Assembly (NCBI GenBank): GCA_025363635.1
Contig: JANYDL010000061.1
Location: 1-56,148 of the forward strand
Length of the DNA stretch: 56,148 nucleotides
Direction: 5' to 3'
Source of the DNA: Actinomycetes bacterium
Lineage (GTDB): Bacteria; Actinomycetota; Actinomycetes; Nanopelagicales; Nanopelagicaceae
Shown: positions 47,037 to 55,999 of the stretch, one piece after another
How positions within the stretch are numbered: position 1 is the first letter of the stretch
How the letters are laid out: the number at the start of each line of letters is the position of its first letter
Notes under the pieces: model-generated
Seen by the model: the letters and a program-made list of their open reading frames with translations, nothing else
The model's database searches: none
What the model was told of the DNA's origin: nothing
Program-made: the position numbers and the translations under genes

Positions 47037-47396
47037 TTATTGATCGAAGTTTCTGCGCTCCCAACGATCTTCAAGCCTGGAATTCAACTTCCCCTTGCCG
47101 CCCTTCTTCACCTTGGGGGAACGCAAGGCGCTCACCCCTGAGAGGGCTGAGATCGCGAGAATGACTCCGGTGAGCGCGATGAGAAATCCTAGAATTCCAA
47201 CAGGCGTCAATTTCGCAATGAGGCCCCCAAAGATTGTGGCCAATCCCAAAAGAGTCAGTCCAACTCCTGCTAGGGCACGGTTTCTGCCGGGATATAGGCG
47301 AGTTCCGGTCAATGTCGAAACCAGACGTGGATCATCGACTGAAAGTGCCTCTTCCATTTGAGCTAGGAGTTTGCGTTCATGCTCAGATAACGCCAT
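47037..47396 (-). CDS. DUF3040 membrane protein
   Basis: This protein of 119 residues starts MALSEHERKLLAQMEEAL, the signature N-terminus of the DUF3040 family found in actinobacteria upstream of mraZ. Two membrane segments follow (about 40-61 and 65-84), then a basic tail (KVKKGGKGKLNSRLEDRWERR). Its function is unknown; its fixed position by the dcw cluster suggests a link to envelope or division. The ATG at 47396 has GGGGGAG upstream; a TTG one codon earlier is in frame. Confidence 0.88.
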   Translation of the reverse strand: MALSEHERKLLAQMEEALSVDDPRLVSTLTGTRLYPGRNRALAGVGLTLLGLATIFGGLIAKLTPVGILGFLIALTGVILAISALSGVSALRSPKVKKGGKGKLNSRLEDRWERRNFDQ

Positions 47397-47522
47397 CAAC
47401 TCCCCCTTTCATAACATTTCACAACAGACCTTCGTCTCGACTCGCCGTCGGATGGCTCGAGATCGTTGCGCGGTACCACACAATAGAACATCTCGCCGCT
47501 GATTGCATATTGCCACCGCCTC

Positions 47523-48692
47523 CTACTTTTCGTTCTCGGGGCGGATGAGACGCCCTGGTCGCACGCTACCCTCCCCAAAACGCGCCTGCACCTTATCTAT
47601 TGCACCTTCGGCCTCGCGCCATCCACGCTCACGAGAACCTAAAATCATCTGTTCTGGCGCAAAAGTCTCAAGGTTTTCTAGGCTGACTCCCACCAAGCGA
47701 AGTCGAACCCGCTCATGCCTCAAAGCTAGATAAAGGCTCTTAACCACTTGATATGTATCGTGAGCGCTATCAATGGCCAATGGGAGCGTCTTTGATCGAT
47801 TGATAGTTGTGAAATCTGCGAATCGAACTTTGATCGAAATTGTTTTTGCAAAAAGTGCACGCTCTCGTAATCGTGCAGTCGCCTTCTCTGTCAACCGGAG
47901 AAACTCTTTCAATATAACCTCTGGATCATCTATATCACGAGCGAATGTTTCAGCAGCACTAATGCTTTTCTCCGGCTCGCTCGTAACAACATCTCTGTAA
48001 TCACGTCCCCATGCAAGTTCAAATATTGCCGCGCCACTTGCATCACCAAGTGCTCTCATCAATGTCGTACGAGGAGTATTCGCAATATCCGCAACAGTTC
48101 TGAGTCCTAATCGTTCTAAAGTTTCGGTCGTCTTTGGTCCTACTCCCCAAATTGCAGAAACTGGTAGCGGGTGGAGGAAGTTAAGAATTCGATCAGCCGG
48201 AATTTCCAGCATGCCGTTTGGCTTACATCTATCAGAGGCAAGTTTGGCAATGAACTTTGATGGAGCAATTCCAACTGAGCACGTGATGCCCTCTTGTTTT
48301 TCTATTTTTGCTCGGATGGCGGCGCCTATTTGCCGACCAGTTCCTAGCAATTTTCGCGAACCAGTGACATCAAGAAACGCTTCATCTACGGAAATGGGTT
48401 CTACATGTGGAGTGAACTCTTGAAATATCTCCATAATTCGCGCAGATATTTCGCCGTAGCGTCCGTGAGCGGGTGGAACAAAGATTGCCTTTGGAGCTAG
48501 TCGTTGTGCTTTACCGACAGGCATTGCCGCTCGAATACCAAAAGTTCGTGCCAGATAATTTGCAGAAAGAACCACTCCGCGCGCGCCAGCGCCAACAACA
48601 ACTGCCTTCCCTTTTAAGGATGGATCGTCGCGTTCGGCTACCGATGCAAAGAAGGCATCCATATCCACGTGCAAGATAGTGGCGGTGCTCAT
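47523..48692 (-). CDS. dinB: DNA polymerase IV (Y-family translesion polymerase)
   Basis: The 389-residue polymerase copies damaged templates. Catalytic residues are intact: D10 in ILHVDMDAFF and D103/E104 in ISVDEAFLDV, with the steric-gate aromatic F15. A helix-hairpin-helix and little-finger domain follow. PEQMIL near the C-terminus could be a degenerate sliding-clamp motif. This sets it apart from ImuB, the inactive Y-family protein normally encoded with dnaE2. Its ATG overlaps the dnaE2 stop (ATGA), so it shares the LexA-controlled transcript. Confidence 0.95.
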   Translation of the reverse strand: MSTATILHVDMDAFFASVAERDDPSLKGKAVVVGAGARGVVLSANYLARTFGIRAAMPVGKAQRLAPKAIFVPPAHGRYGEISARIMEIFQEFTPHVEPISVDEAFLDVTGSRKLLGTGRQIGAAIRAKIEKQEGITCSVGIAPSKFIAKLASDRCKPNGMLEIPADRILNFLHPLPVSAIWGVGPKTTETLERLGLRTVADIANTPRTTLMRALGDASGAAIFELAWGRDYRDVVTSEPEKSISAAETFARDIDDPEVILKEFLRLTEKATARLRERALFAKTISIKVRFADFTTINRSKTLPLAIDSAHDTYQVVKSLYLALRHERVRLRLVGVSLENLETFAPEQMILGSRERGWREAEGAIDKVQARFGEGSVRPGRLIRPENEK

Positions 48693-51600
48693 ACAACGAG
48701 CGTACTTCTACTTTGCGCGTACTTTTCGTAAGCGCCACGTAATTCCCACGCACCTGTAGCTCGTATTGAGACACCACGCGGACCAGTTCGTCGCACCTCT
48801 CCCCTTACGAGGAAAAGCCAGGAACTAAAAAGAACATCGGCGTAATTCTGTTGAGTATCAGTGAAAAAGGTTGCATCATTACAGCCGTATCCATCATCTA
48901 GGGTAAGGAAGATGACTCTTCTCCCCGAACGCACTGGAGGAGTTTGTAGTGCGACTTTTACGCCCGCCACTAGAACAGATGAACCTGATCTTTGAGCGAG
49001 GAGATCTGAAGATCGAACTGCGCCAATCTTGTTAAGGAATTCAGCATAAAACTCCAGAAGATGATGTGAAACATCCATCCCTAAATGGCTAATTTCGTAA
49101 CGGACTTTCTCACTCGCATCTAAGTCTGGCAAGCCGCTCGAAATAAGGGCTGGTGGGATAAAACCAAAATTCAACTGTGATCCACCTAAAGAACTACCTC
49201 CAGGTGAGCGATGGAGATCATTTAAATGCAAGAGCAGATCACGTCGATTGATTCCACCTGCTTTACTCTCTGTCGAATGAATGGAATGAACTTCATCAAA
49301 AGCTCCGATAAGAATCAAGCGCTCTGTTGTAGGAAATGATGCACCTGAGCGAGAGTAGAAATCAGCAAGATCTAAATAGGGTTGGCCCTCGATAATTGAT
49401 TCGACTTCCCCACTACTTATTCCATCTAAATCGCTCAAAGACATCCGAATCGCGTATCCACGTGCATCTGGCATGACAAGAACTCTTCCCGTGCTCGCTC
49501 CATCGATTACCGCAACCGGCTTGCGCCCATATTCAGGATTAACCAGTTCGACTCGATACGAAGAGGTTGATCGATTGATATCCACCGGCGCAATCGTGAT
49601 CCCCAATTGTCGTGCATCATCAAGAATCAATCTCTTTGGATACATCCCTGGATCATGAGTGAGGACTCCGGCAATAAAAGCAGCAGGGTGATGGGCTTTA
49701 AGCCAAGCGGATTGATATGTCGGAAGCGCAAACGCAGCGGCATGCGCTTTGCAGAATCCAAAAGATGCAAAGGCTCGCAAAACCTCCCACATTGCAGCAA
49801 TGATCGCAAGGTCGTAACCGCGTGCAAGTGCTGTCGGATAGAACCAGTCGCAGACCTCTTGCTGACCTTCGCGACTACCTAACGCACGGCGTCTCTCGTC
49901 AGCTTGCGCGAGAGTGCAACCAGTAAGAATGGCAATAATCCAAATTACTTGCTCGTGAAATACAACAACTCCTTCAGTGTCGCGCAAAACTTCGTAAAGG
50001 TCTGGATGAATAATTTGAGCAGGACTCCACCCATGCCGAGCGCTAAGAAAGGGACGAATCATGTCGCTCTTGACTGGTCCAGGTCTAAAAAGCGAAATAT
50101 CAATAATGAGATCAGTGAATGTTTCTGGTGCTAACTTCCCAACAAGTTCGCGCTGACCTGGGCTCTCGACTTGAAAAATTCCTAAAGTACGGGTGGATCG
50201 AATGAGATCAAATGTTGCTTGATCATCTAATGCAATAGCGTCAATATCTAAAGGCTTATCTTCTAAACGTTCAATTTCTTTTATTGCATAAGCAATAGTT
50301 GATTGCATGCGAACGCCCAAAATATCAAGTTTTAATAAGCCAACCGCCTCAACATCATCTTTATCGAATTCCACCATGGGATAACCGCTTGCATTAACCT
50401 GCAAGGGAGCGCGATCCAAAAAACCTCCATCGGATAGGACTACTGCACATGGGTGCATTGCTAAATGACGTGGGAGACCATCTAAACGCTCTGCTAAGGC
50501 GATAGTCATTGCGGTCAATGGACTAGTGAGATTCAGACTGCGCAATTCTGGAAGGCTAGAAAGTGCTTGCGAAATATTGCGTGCACGGACATGAGGTAAA
50601 GATTTTGCTATGAGATCAATTTCAACAAAAGGAAGACCTAACGCTGTGCCGGTATCGCGAATAGCATGTCGCGCACGATATGTGTCCACCATGGCGACCG
50701 TGGCACAACGAGATGTATTACCCGGTTGACTCCACGAAGCATCTCCGTAGCGCTTAAAGACTAAGTCGTAAATCTCCAGTCGCCGAGCAGATTCGACATC
50801 TATGTCGATATCAGGAAGAGCTCTGCGAAGTGGCGAACAAAACCTCTCCATCAGCAAACCATGCTTCAAAGGGTCAACTCCGGAGATTCCTAACAAGTGG
50901 CAGATAAGTGAACCTGCACCACTGCCTCGTGCAGCCACGCGAATGCCGCGATCACGAGCCATATCGGTGATATCTGCAACGGTAAGAAAATATGATTCAT
51001 ATCCCAATGTCGCAACAGTTGCTAGTTCATCATCTAAACGTTGACGCGCTTGAGAAATTGTCGCACTATCGTGATATCTCCAATTCAACCCAGATTCGGA
51101 TCGGCTACGCAATATAGATTGCATCTGCAAAGAGGAGTCGGCTCCGACTATATGTGGTTCTGGTAAATGGATTCCACCTAAACCGATGTCGCGAGTGGGA
51201 GAAAGTATGGCTCGCTCAACCCACTCCTGAGTAGTCGCGAGTAATTCACGTGCCGAACGCTCTCCCGCAGCACGTGCAATCTCATCAGCAATAGCAATCA
51301 TTTCGCCGCTGGATTTGAGAAAGGCCTCAGCATTCTTTCTTTCTACATGACGAGGATGAAGAGGAACCAACTGTCGAGCAGAGTCCAAAATATCCGCGAC
51401 TGGTCCATCATCTCGCTGACGCATTCGAACAGCATTGGTGATGACTGCAGGGATTTTGTAATCTCTAGCAAAGATCAAGGATCTACCTGCGTGCGCAGTA
51501 GAACGAGGGCCATCTCCAGCAACTAAATGAGATACACATTCAATTGCATGATCGGCAAACAATTCTCGAGTTATATTAAAACGCTCATGTGCCAAATCTG

Positions 51601-52078
51601 CCCGACGAAGTGTGATTGCACCACCGACGGGTGATTCAGGTCCATGCAAGACCAAAAGATTTTTACTGTACTCACTAAAGCGCTCGAGAAAATCTAAAGT
51701 GAGGATAGGTGCAGAACTTCGAATAAGTGTTCCACTACTTGATGCACTTGATGTATATGTATGAAGCGAGGTAAGCAATCGACAAAGCGAGCGCCATCCC
51801 CCTTCACTATGTGCAAGCAAGGTGATGCGTGGCAAATTTTTTGCAGAGGGCGACCTATTTAGATCAATTGCACAATCAATCCCAATAATTGGTGCGACCC
51901 CATACTCAACACAACTTTGAGCAAATCGAATTGCTCCAGCGAGACCATCGCGATCAGTGAGAGCAAGAGATGGCATTTCATATTCGCTAGCTCGCGCGAC
52001 AAGATCATGTGGTGTTGTTGTCCCGTATTTAAATGAGTATGCGCTACAAACACGCAAATGTACGAAAGAGCCGGTCAT
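48689..52078 (-). CDS. dnaE2: Error-prone DNA polymerase III alpha subunit DnaE2
   Basis: A second C-family polymerase of 1129 residues. Catalytic aspartates D425 and D427 lie in PDIDIDVES, preceded by the GSGAGS loop (about 385-390). The PHP domain is degenerate: HLRVCSAYS and LTDRDG replace the HLHxHSxYS and TDHDG of metal-binding homologues. DnaE2 carries out mutagenic bypass after damage in many actinobacteria. The ATG at 52078 has AGGAG eight bases upstream and is chosen over an ATG at 52111 that lacks a site. It starts eleven bases after the DUF6504 gene and is coupled to dinB. Confidence 0.93.
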   Translation of the reverse strand: MTGSFVHLRVCSAYSFKYGTTTPHDLVARASEYEMPSLALTDRDGLAGAIRFAQSCVEYGVAPIIGIDCAIDLNRSPSAKNLPRITLLAHSEGGWRSLCRLLTSLHTYTSSASSSGTLIRSSAPILTLDFLERFSEYSKNLLVLHGPESPVGGAITLRRADLAHERFNITRELFADHAIECVSHLVAGDGPRSTAHAGRSLIFARDYKIPAVITNAVRMRQRDDGPVADILDSARQLVPLHPRHVERKNAEAFLKSSGEMIAIADEIARAAGERSARELLATTQEWVERAILSPTRDIGLGGIHLPEPHIVGADSSLQMQSILRSRSESGLNWRYHDSATISQARQRLDDELATVATLGYESYFLTVADITDMARDRGIRVAARGSGAGSLICHLLGISGVDPLKHGLLMERFCSPLRRALPDIDIDVESARRLEIYDLVFKRYGDASWSQPGNTSRCATVAMVDTYRARHAIRDTGTALGLPFVEIDLIAKSLPHVRARNISQALSSLPELRSLNLTSPLTAMTIALAERLDGLPRHLAMHPCAVVLSDGGFLDRAPLQVNASGYPMVEFDKDDVEAVGLLKLDILGVRMQSTIAYAIKEIERLEDKPLDIDAIALDDQATFDLIRSTRTLGIFQVESPGQRELVGKLAPETFTDLIIDISLFRPGPVKSDMIRPFLSARHGWSPAQIIHPDLYEVLRDTEGVVVFHEQVIWIIAILTGCTLAQADERRRALGSREGQQEVCDWFYPTALARGYDLAIIAAMWEVLRAFASFGFCKAHAAAFALPTYQSAWLKAHHPAAFIAGVLTHDPGMYPKRLILDDARQLGITIAPVDINRSTSSYRVELVNPEYGRKPVAVIDGASTGRVLVMPDARGYAIRMSLSDLDGISSGEVESIIEGQPYLDLADFYSRSGASFPTTERLILIGAFDEVHSIHSTESKAGGINRRDLLLHLNDLHRSPGGSSLGGSQLNFGFIPPALISSGLPDLDASEKVRYEISHLGMDVSHHLLEFYAEFLNKIGAVRSSDLLAQRSGSSVLVAGVKVALQTPPVRSGRRVIFLTLDDGYGCNDATFFTDTQQNYADVLFSSWLFLVRGEVRRTGPRGVSIRATGAWELRGAYEKYAQSRSTLVV

Positions 52079-52089
52079 GCCACCAGCTC

Positions 52090-52401
52090 CTACAGAACCG
52101 TGATGCGCCATGCACCGGTAACTTCATCACGCTCGATTTCAAAAGTAGTCAGCGTTCCAATCGGAGCAGCCTCTACCCGCCATAGAGCACGAGCTCCGTC
52201 ATCTGGTCGATAAATGCCATCACTGATTCGATTCCACCATCCGCCAGATTCACACCACCGCGACAACACTGCGTGGATGCGAAAACGTCTTCCTCGAAAG
52301 GTGAACTCCACAGGGGTGGAGCCATCAGCAAGAACTTCGTGGGCTTCAACCTGACTTATTTGGGCTCGTTTAATGGCAGCCTTAGCAACAGGAGGCGTCA
52401 T
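52090..52401 (-). CDS. DUF6504-like protein heading the SOS operon
   Basis: This protein of about 103 residues has a basic N-terminal part and a compact domain with VEFTFRGRRFRIHAVLSRW, WWNRISDGIYR and LWRVEA. The pattern resembles the DUF6504/ImuB C-terminal type of module, but the family call is from memory of motifs and moderately sure. The open frame runs through the LexA box to 52488; the ATG at 52401 lies downstream of that box, with AGGA ten bases ahead, and is chosen. It is followed by dnaE2 after eleven bases, implying a role in damage-induced synthesis. Confidence 0.65.
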   Translation of the reverse strand: MTPPVAKAAIKRAQISQVEAHEVLADGSTPVEFTFRGRRFRIHAVLSRWCESGGWWNRISDGIYRPDDGARALWRVEAAPIGTLTTFEIERDEVTGAWRITVL

Positions 52402-52431
52402 TTTTGAGGGTTCCTGGGCAGGGTTGTGTAA

Positions 52432-52449
52432 TTCGAACATATGTTCGAA
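52432..52449. promoter_or_regulatory. LexA (SOS) box
   Basis: TTCGAACATATGTTCGAA is a perfect 18-bp palindrome containing CGAAC-N4-GTTCG, the LexA site of Gram-positive bacteria and actinobacteria. It lies 30 bases upstream of the DUF6504 start and is the only such palindrome noticed in the window. It should repress DUF6504-dnaE2-dinB until DNA damage. Confidence 0.93.
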
Positions 52450-52552
52450 AAATAGCCCTCCAGGCTGACAACGGCAAGCCCAGCCCAAATTGAGGCCAGA
52501 TTGAGCCCAATCTGCCTGGGTGACAGGAGCTAACCCCCCGATAAAAGACCTT

Positions 52553-52717
52553 ACTCTTCATCGCCTCAATCACTGCAGGATTCACATTCGCAACTGGCTC
52601 CGTTCCTGCAGAACGAAGATCGATTTCACCGTGCAACAAATGAGAGAGGAATGCAGCCGCCATTTGTGAACGTCCGACGTTATGAATACAAACAAAAAGA
52701 ACAGAAGGTTTGCTCAT
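52553..52717 (-). pseudogene. Truncated arsenate reductase (LMW phosphatase family)
   Basis: An ATG at 52717 starts MSKPSVLFVCIHNVGRSQMA, containing the catalytic loop CIHNVGRSQ of thiol-dependent arsenate reductases. Similarity continues to AVIEAMK (about residue 53) and then stops. The frame stays open to 52382 but reads unrelated residues across the LexA box. Family members run to about 130-140 residues with an Asp-Pro motif near the end, which is missing in all frames nearby. The gene has lost its C-terminal half, probably when the SOS operon and this accessory region were joined. Confidence 0.75.
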
Positions 52718-52823
52718 AAGTTGGAGTATCACGGGGAGGAAAGGTGAAAGTTCTCCATAAATCTCAACGACGGATAAATTTTCAACAAACATAAAGTCAC
52801 TGACGCTCTGACATGATCGAGGC

Positions 52824-53573
52824 ATGGAAATCCTGGGTGCCCTCTTTGCTGGCGCCTTCATAGGTTCAGTCCTGGGCTTTGTCGGCGCAGGTGGCGCGAT
52901 GCTCTCGGTTCCCATCCTCATCTACTTATTTGACTTCACTCCTCATCACGCATCTACGGCCGCTCTTGCAATCGTCTTTCTCGCGGCGGCCGCTGGAGCT
53001 GTTCCAAAATTTAGATCTCGCGACGTCCTAATACGCGAAGCCCTCACAATTTGGTCACTGGGTCTGATCACCAATTTAGGAGGCTCGATACTTTCACGCC
53101 ACCTCTCTGACAAAACAATTACCGCAGGTTTTGCATTAGTTCTTATCTTTGCTGCAACATCGATGCTCTTTAATCCCCTCAAAGGTGACCAAAAGAAAAT
53201 TCCTCTTGCGATCCTTGTCTTAGTCTCTTTAACCATCGGCTTAATGACAGGAGTCTTTGGAGTCGGTGGCGGCTTTTTGGCAATCCCAATCTTGGTTCTC
53301 TTCTTTCGAATTCCGCAAAATAAAGCCGCTGGTACTTCGCTGGTCATAATTTCGGCAAACTCTTTAACTGCATTCATTGCCCATAGTGGTATGTGGCATG
53401 AAATCAAATGGGCTATACCAATTGCGATAGCGATTACTGCGGTGGCAATCGCAACTTTTGCTTCTCATAAAAGTTCGAAAATGCCGGCGTCGTTTCTAAG
53501 AAAGTCTTTTGCAATACTGCTCTACGTCGTAGCCGCTTATACTCTTTTTCAAACTTACTTCATCACTGGGTAG
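52824..53573 (+). CDS. TSUP (TauE/SafE) family membrane permease
   Basis: The 249-residue protein has about eight membrane segments in two related halves, each with the family glycine-rich motif: FIGSVLGFVGAGGAMLSVP near the start and LMTGVFGVGGGFLAIPILV near residue 140. TSUP proteins move sulfur compounds or organic anions such as sulfite or sulfoacetate; the substrate is not predictable. It is divergent from the arsenate-reductase remnant, and its end overlaps the convergent MFS gene by 11 bases. Confidence 0.9.
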   Translation: MEILGALFAGAFIGSVLGFVGAGGAMLSVPILIYLFDFTPHHASTAALAIVFLAAAAGAVPKFRSRDVLIREALTIWSLGLITNLGGSILSRHLSDKTITAGFALVLIFAATSMLFNPLKGDQKKIPLAILVLVSLTIGLMTGVFGVGGGFLAIPILVLFFRIPQNKAAGTSLVIISANSLTAFIAHSGMWHEIKWAIPIAIAITAVAIATFASHKSSKMPASFLRKSFAILLYVVAAYTLFQTYFITG

Positions 53574-54777
53574 ATATCTTCACTTTAATGATTCGAGACT
53601 GGTATCCAGAATAAATAAACATTAAAGATGGAAGAGCCATCGCGATGGGAAGAGAAGTCAATTGGGCAACTCCGCCAACTACGGCTGGACCTACAAAGAA
53701 TGCTGCTAAAGCGATAACGCCGATTCGTGCAATTGCTACGGATGGAGCAATTCCAGGGATAGCACTTGCTGCCAATATATATGCTGGGAATATTGGCCCC
53801 ATACCTAACCCCGCGATAAAGAAACCAATATTGACCACTACCAAGGAAAGTAGGTGGGAATATGCAGAGAGCGGAACAGCAATTGCGATCGAGAGACCAA
53901 GAGCCGAACCTCCAACGTATCCACCTAATTTCACTGTCCGCGCGGGTCCGAGGCGGTCTAGAGTGCGATCCCCCAGGAAACGGCTAATAATCATCGCTAA
54001 CGCAAATGAAGCGAATGCTGATGCATTCAACCCTTTTCCAATTCCCATATGATCTCGCAAAAGAATTGCGCTCCAATCACCCGTCGATCCCTCTGCGATC
54101 AGTCCGCCAAAGAGGCCTAATCCCATGGCCCATAGAGGCAGTACGGAGTGACCAAAAAGTGGAATCTTCGCTTCCGCTTCTTCATCAGCGGCCGCGTGAT
54201 TATCGAGATCGGCGCTCAATAAGGAACGAACGGCTGGAATGAATAAGATGAAGGAGACAATTCCTACTGCGACTAAATTGAAACGTGGCGTCGTATGTTT
54301 CGCGATTGCGCCACCAATCAATGCCGTCGTGAATGCACCCAAACTCCATAGGGCATGAAGAGTTGATAGCCATCTTCTCCCCAGTATTTTTTCAACTTCC
54401 ACCGCCTGCGAATTGGTCGCGATATCTAGACTCGCATAGCCCAGACCCATAAAAAAAAGTGCGATAAAAAGTTCCGGAGCGGTTCGAGCCACACCCATCC
54501 CGACTAAACCACAGGGCATAAAGACCGCTGCAATGATGGAAACTGCACGAGCCCCATGAGCATGCACGAGTCGACCTGTTAATTGCGCGCCGACTAGAGA
54601 GCCACACGTACTTCCCATAAGTAAGAGTCCAAATTGACCATTGCTGAGGCCGATGGAATCTTTAATTTCAGGGATACGAGGTACCCACGCCATTGAGACG
54701 ATTCCCATAAGCCCGAAAGTCGCTGCGAGAGCTTTTCGAGCACGATCGGCTTGCGCATAGTGCGGTGAATCAGACAT
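53563..54777 (-). CDS. Major facilitator superfamily transporter
   Basis: The 404-residue protein has about 12 hydrophobic segments in two halves, with a cytoplasmic loop rich in Glu/Asp (about 200-215). The pattern GRLVHAHGARAVSI between early segments is the MFS loop 2-3 type motif, repeated as DRTLDRLGPARTVKL in the second half. It resembles YbjJ-like efflux or uptake carriers, with the substrate unknown. It is transcribed on its own and faces the YbaK-type gene divergently. Confidence 0.88.
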   Translation of the reverse strand: MSDSPHYAQADRARKALAATFGLMGIVSMAWVPRIPEIKDSIGLSNGQFGLLLMGSTCGSLVGAQLTGRLVHAHGARAVSIIAAVFMPCGLVGMGVARTAPELFIALFFMGLGYASLDIATNSQAVEVEKILGRRWLSTLHALWSLGAFTTALIGGAIAKHTTPRFNLVAVGIVSFILFIPAVRSLLSADLDNHAAADEEAEAKIPLFGHSVLPLWAMGLGLFGGLIAEGSTGDWSAILLRDHMGIGKGLNASAFASFALAMIISRFLGDRTLDRLGPARTVKLGGYVGGSALGLSIAIAVPLSAYSHLLSLVVVNIGFFIAGLGMGPIFPAYILAASAIPGIAPSVAIARIGVIALAAFFVGPAVVGGVAQLTSLPIAMALPSLMFIYSGYQSRIIKVKISTQ

Positions 54778-54849
54778 AGGGTGCTTAACCTAGTAGTTTT
54801 CTGGGATTTTCCATGCTCCCGTTGGAAAGCAACGCATTATTCTCAGCCT

Positions 54850-55335
54850 ATGGAGCACATCAAGGATAAATCCGCTGTAAAACGTGTTATTGCCTCTCTT
54901 GAAGCGCTAGGTGTCGATGGAGAAGTCCATGTGCTTTCGGAGAGCGCTCGTACTGCTCAAGCTGCTGCTTCATCGTTAGGAATTGAAGTAGGGCAAATAG
55001 CTTCTTCGCTGATTTTTAAACTGCCTGACCAATCTCCTCTATTGATCATCACGTCCGGTCGTCATCGGGTCGATACTGAGTTGGTCGCAAGGACGTTGGG
55101 GTTCGAAAGTTTAGGAACAGTGGATGCGAATTACGTAAAGGAAAAGAGTGGATTTTCAATTGGAGGTGTCGCTCCCATCGGTTGGATTACCAAGGCGAGA
55201 ATTTTGATCGACGTGGCTCTGAAGGACTACGAGATTGTGTGGGCCGCTGCTGGCCATCCTCATGCCGTATTCCCAACATCATTTGAAGAATTGATTCGCG
55301 TTAGCGGAGCACAGCCAGTGATTGTCGAAGAGTAA
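54850..55335 (+). CDS. YbaK/EbsC-family aminoacyl-tRNA deacylase
   Basis: The 161-residue domain hydrolyses mischarged tRNA, typically Cys-tRNA-Pro or related products. Family features are ASSLIFKLPDQSPLLIITSGRHRVD, FSIGGVAPIGW and the C-terminal AAGHPHAVFPTSFEEL. The frame is open from 54781, but the ATG at 54850 starts MEHIKDKSAVKRVIASLEAL as in homologues. There is no ribosome-binding site; TATTCT six bases upstream suggests a leaderless transcript, common in actinobacteria. Confidence 0.88.
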   Translation: MEHIKDKSAVKRVIASLEALGVDGEVHVLSESARTAQAAASSLGIEVGQIASSLIFKLPDQSPLLIITSGRHRVDTELVARTLGFESLGTVDANYVKEKSGFSIGGVAPIGWITKARILIDVALKDYEIVWAAAGHPHAVFPTSFEELIRVSGAQPVIVEE

Positions 55336-55364
55336 AGACCAATATTTGCGCCTAGCCTCGTATG

Positions 55365-55381
55365 ATCTTTTATCCAAAGAT
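55365..55381. terminator. weak AT-rich hairpin between convergent genes
   Basis: ATCTTT-TATCC-AAAGAT has 6-bp arms in the gap between the YbaK-type gene and the YqhA-type gene. It has few GC pairs, so terminator function is doubtful. Confidence 0.2.
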
Positions 55382-55423
55382 GCTTGGCCCATGCATGCCA
55401 GACCTTCACGGTTTAGCGACTAG

Positions 55424-55999
55424 TTACTTCTTCTTGTCACCATAAGCATGTGCGATTTCTGCAATATAGTCCATCAAGGCAAAGAGAACACCCGAGATAA
55501 CAAAGGTTACATGGATCGCAATACGCCACTTCAAGCCAGGTTCCACCACTGTCGCGGCGTTCATAAAGTCTTTGAGGAGTTCAATGACAGAGATAGCAAC
55601 GAGCGAGCCGATCAGCTTCAGTTTCAATCCAGAGAAATCTACGCTTCCCATCCAATCTGGTCGGTCTACATCATTTTCTGCAACTTCGATCTTTGAGACG
55701 AAATTTTCATAGCCCGCGAAAATTACTATCAATATGAGATTTGCTAAGAGAGTTATATCGAGCAGTCCCAAGATATCCAAAATCACTTCGTGTGAGTCTG
55801 TGTGCATAATTTGTTGTGAAAACTTCCAAAAATTCTGAGCAAACTTCATTAATAGCAGGACCAATGCCGCCGAAAGACCGACATAAAATGGTGCCAAAAT
55901 CCATCGGCTACCAAAGATCACCTTCTCGACCACTCGTTCAACTAAATGGCGTCTGTGCGATGTCGGTTCCAATGCAGTCTCCTCTTCATAGGGCTTCAA
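55424..55999 (-). CDS. YqhA (UPF0114) family membrane protein
   Basis: The 191-residue protein has four hydrophobic segments (about 33-55, 75-100, 128-147 and 160-182) and a charged N-terminal part. The family blocks ERVVEKVIFGSRWILAPFYV, LLDITLLANLILIVIFAGYENF and the end region LKWRIAIHVTFVISGVLFAL identify it. Function is unknown. The last residues, GDKKK, are basic. Confidence 0.9.
   Translation of the reverse strand: MKPYEEETALEPTSHRRHLVERVVEKVIFGSRWILAPFYVGLSAALVLLLMKFAQNFWKFSQQIMHTDSHEVILDILGLLDITLLANLILIVIFAGYENFVSKIEVAENDVDRPDWMGSVDFSGLKLKLIGSLVAISVIELLKDFMNAATVVEPGLKWRIAIHVTFVISGVLFALMDYIAEIAHAYGDKKK

Noticed and set aside
47469-47479. Second T-box-like core (GTGGTACCGCG on the minus strand) upstream of the DUF3040 gene
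   Set aside because: The 11-base match is striking, but no stem III, no sequestering or terminator helix and no amino-acid-related gene follow it. Chance or a shared restriction-like palindrome is more likely.
52402-52488. 29-residue extension of the DUF6504 protein across the LexA box
   Set aside because: Translation there would need a transcript starting upstream of the operator that controls it; the downstream ATG is more consistent.
55365-55423. Small RNA gene between the convergent YbaK and YqhA genes
   Set aside because: Only a weak AT-rich hairpin and an imperfect CATGCATG palindrome are present, with no promoter or terminator pair.
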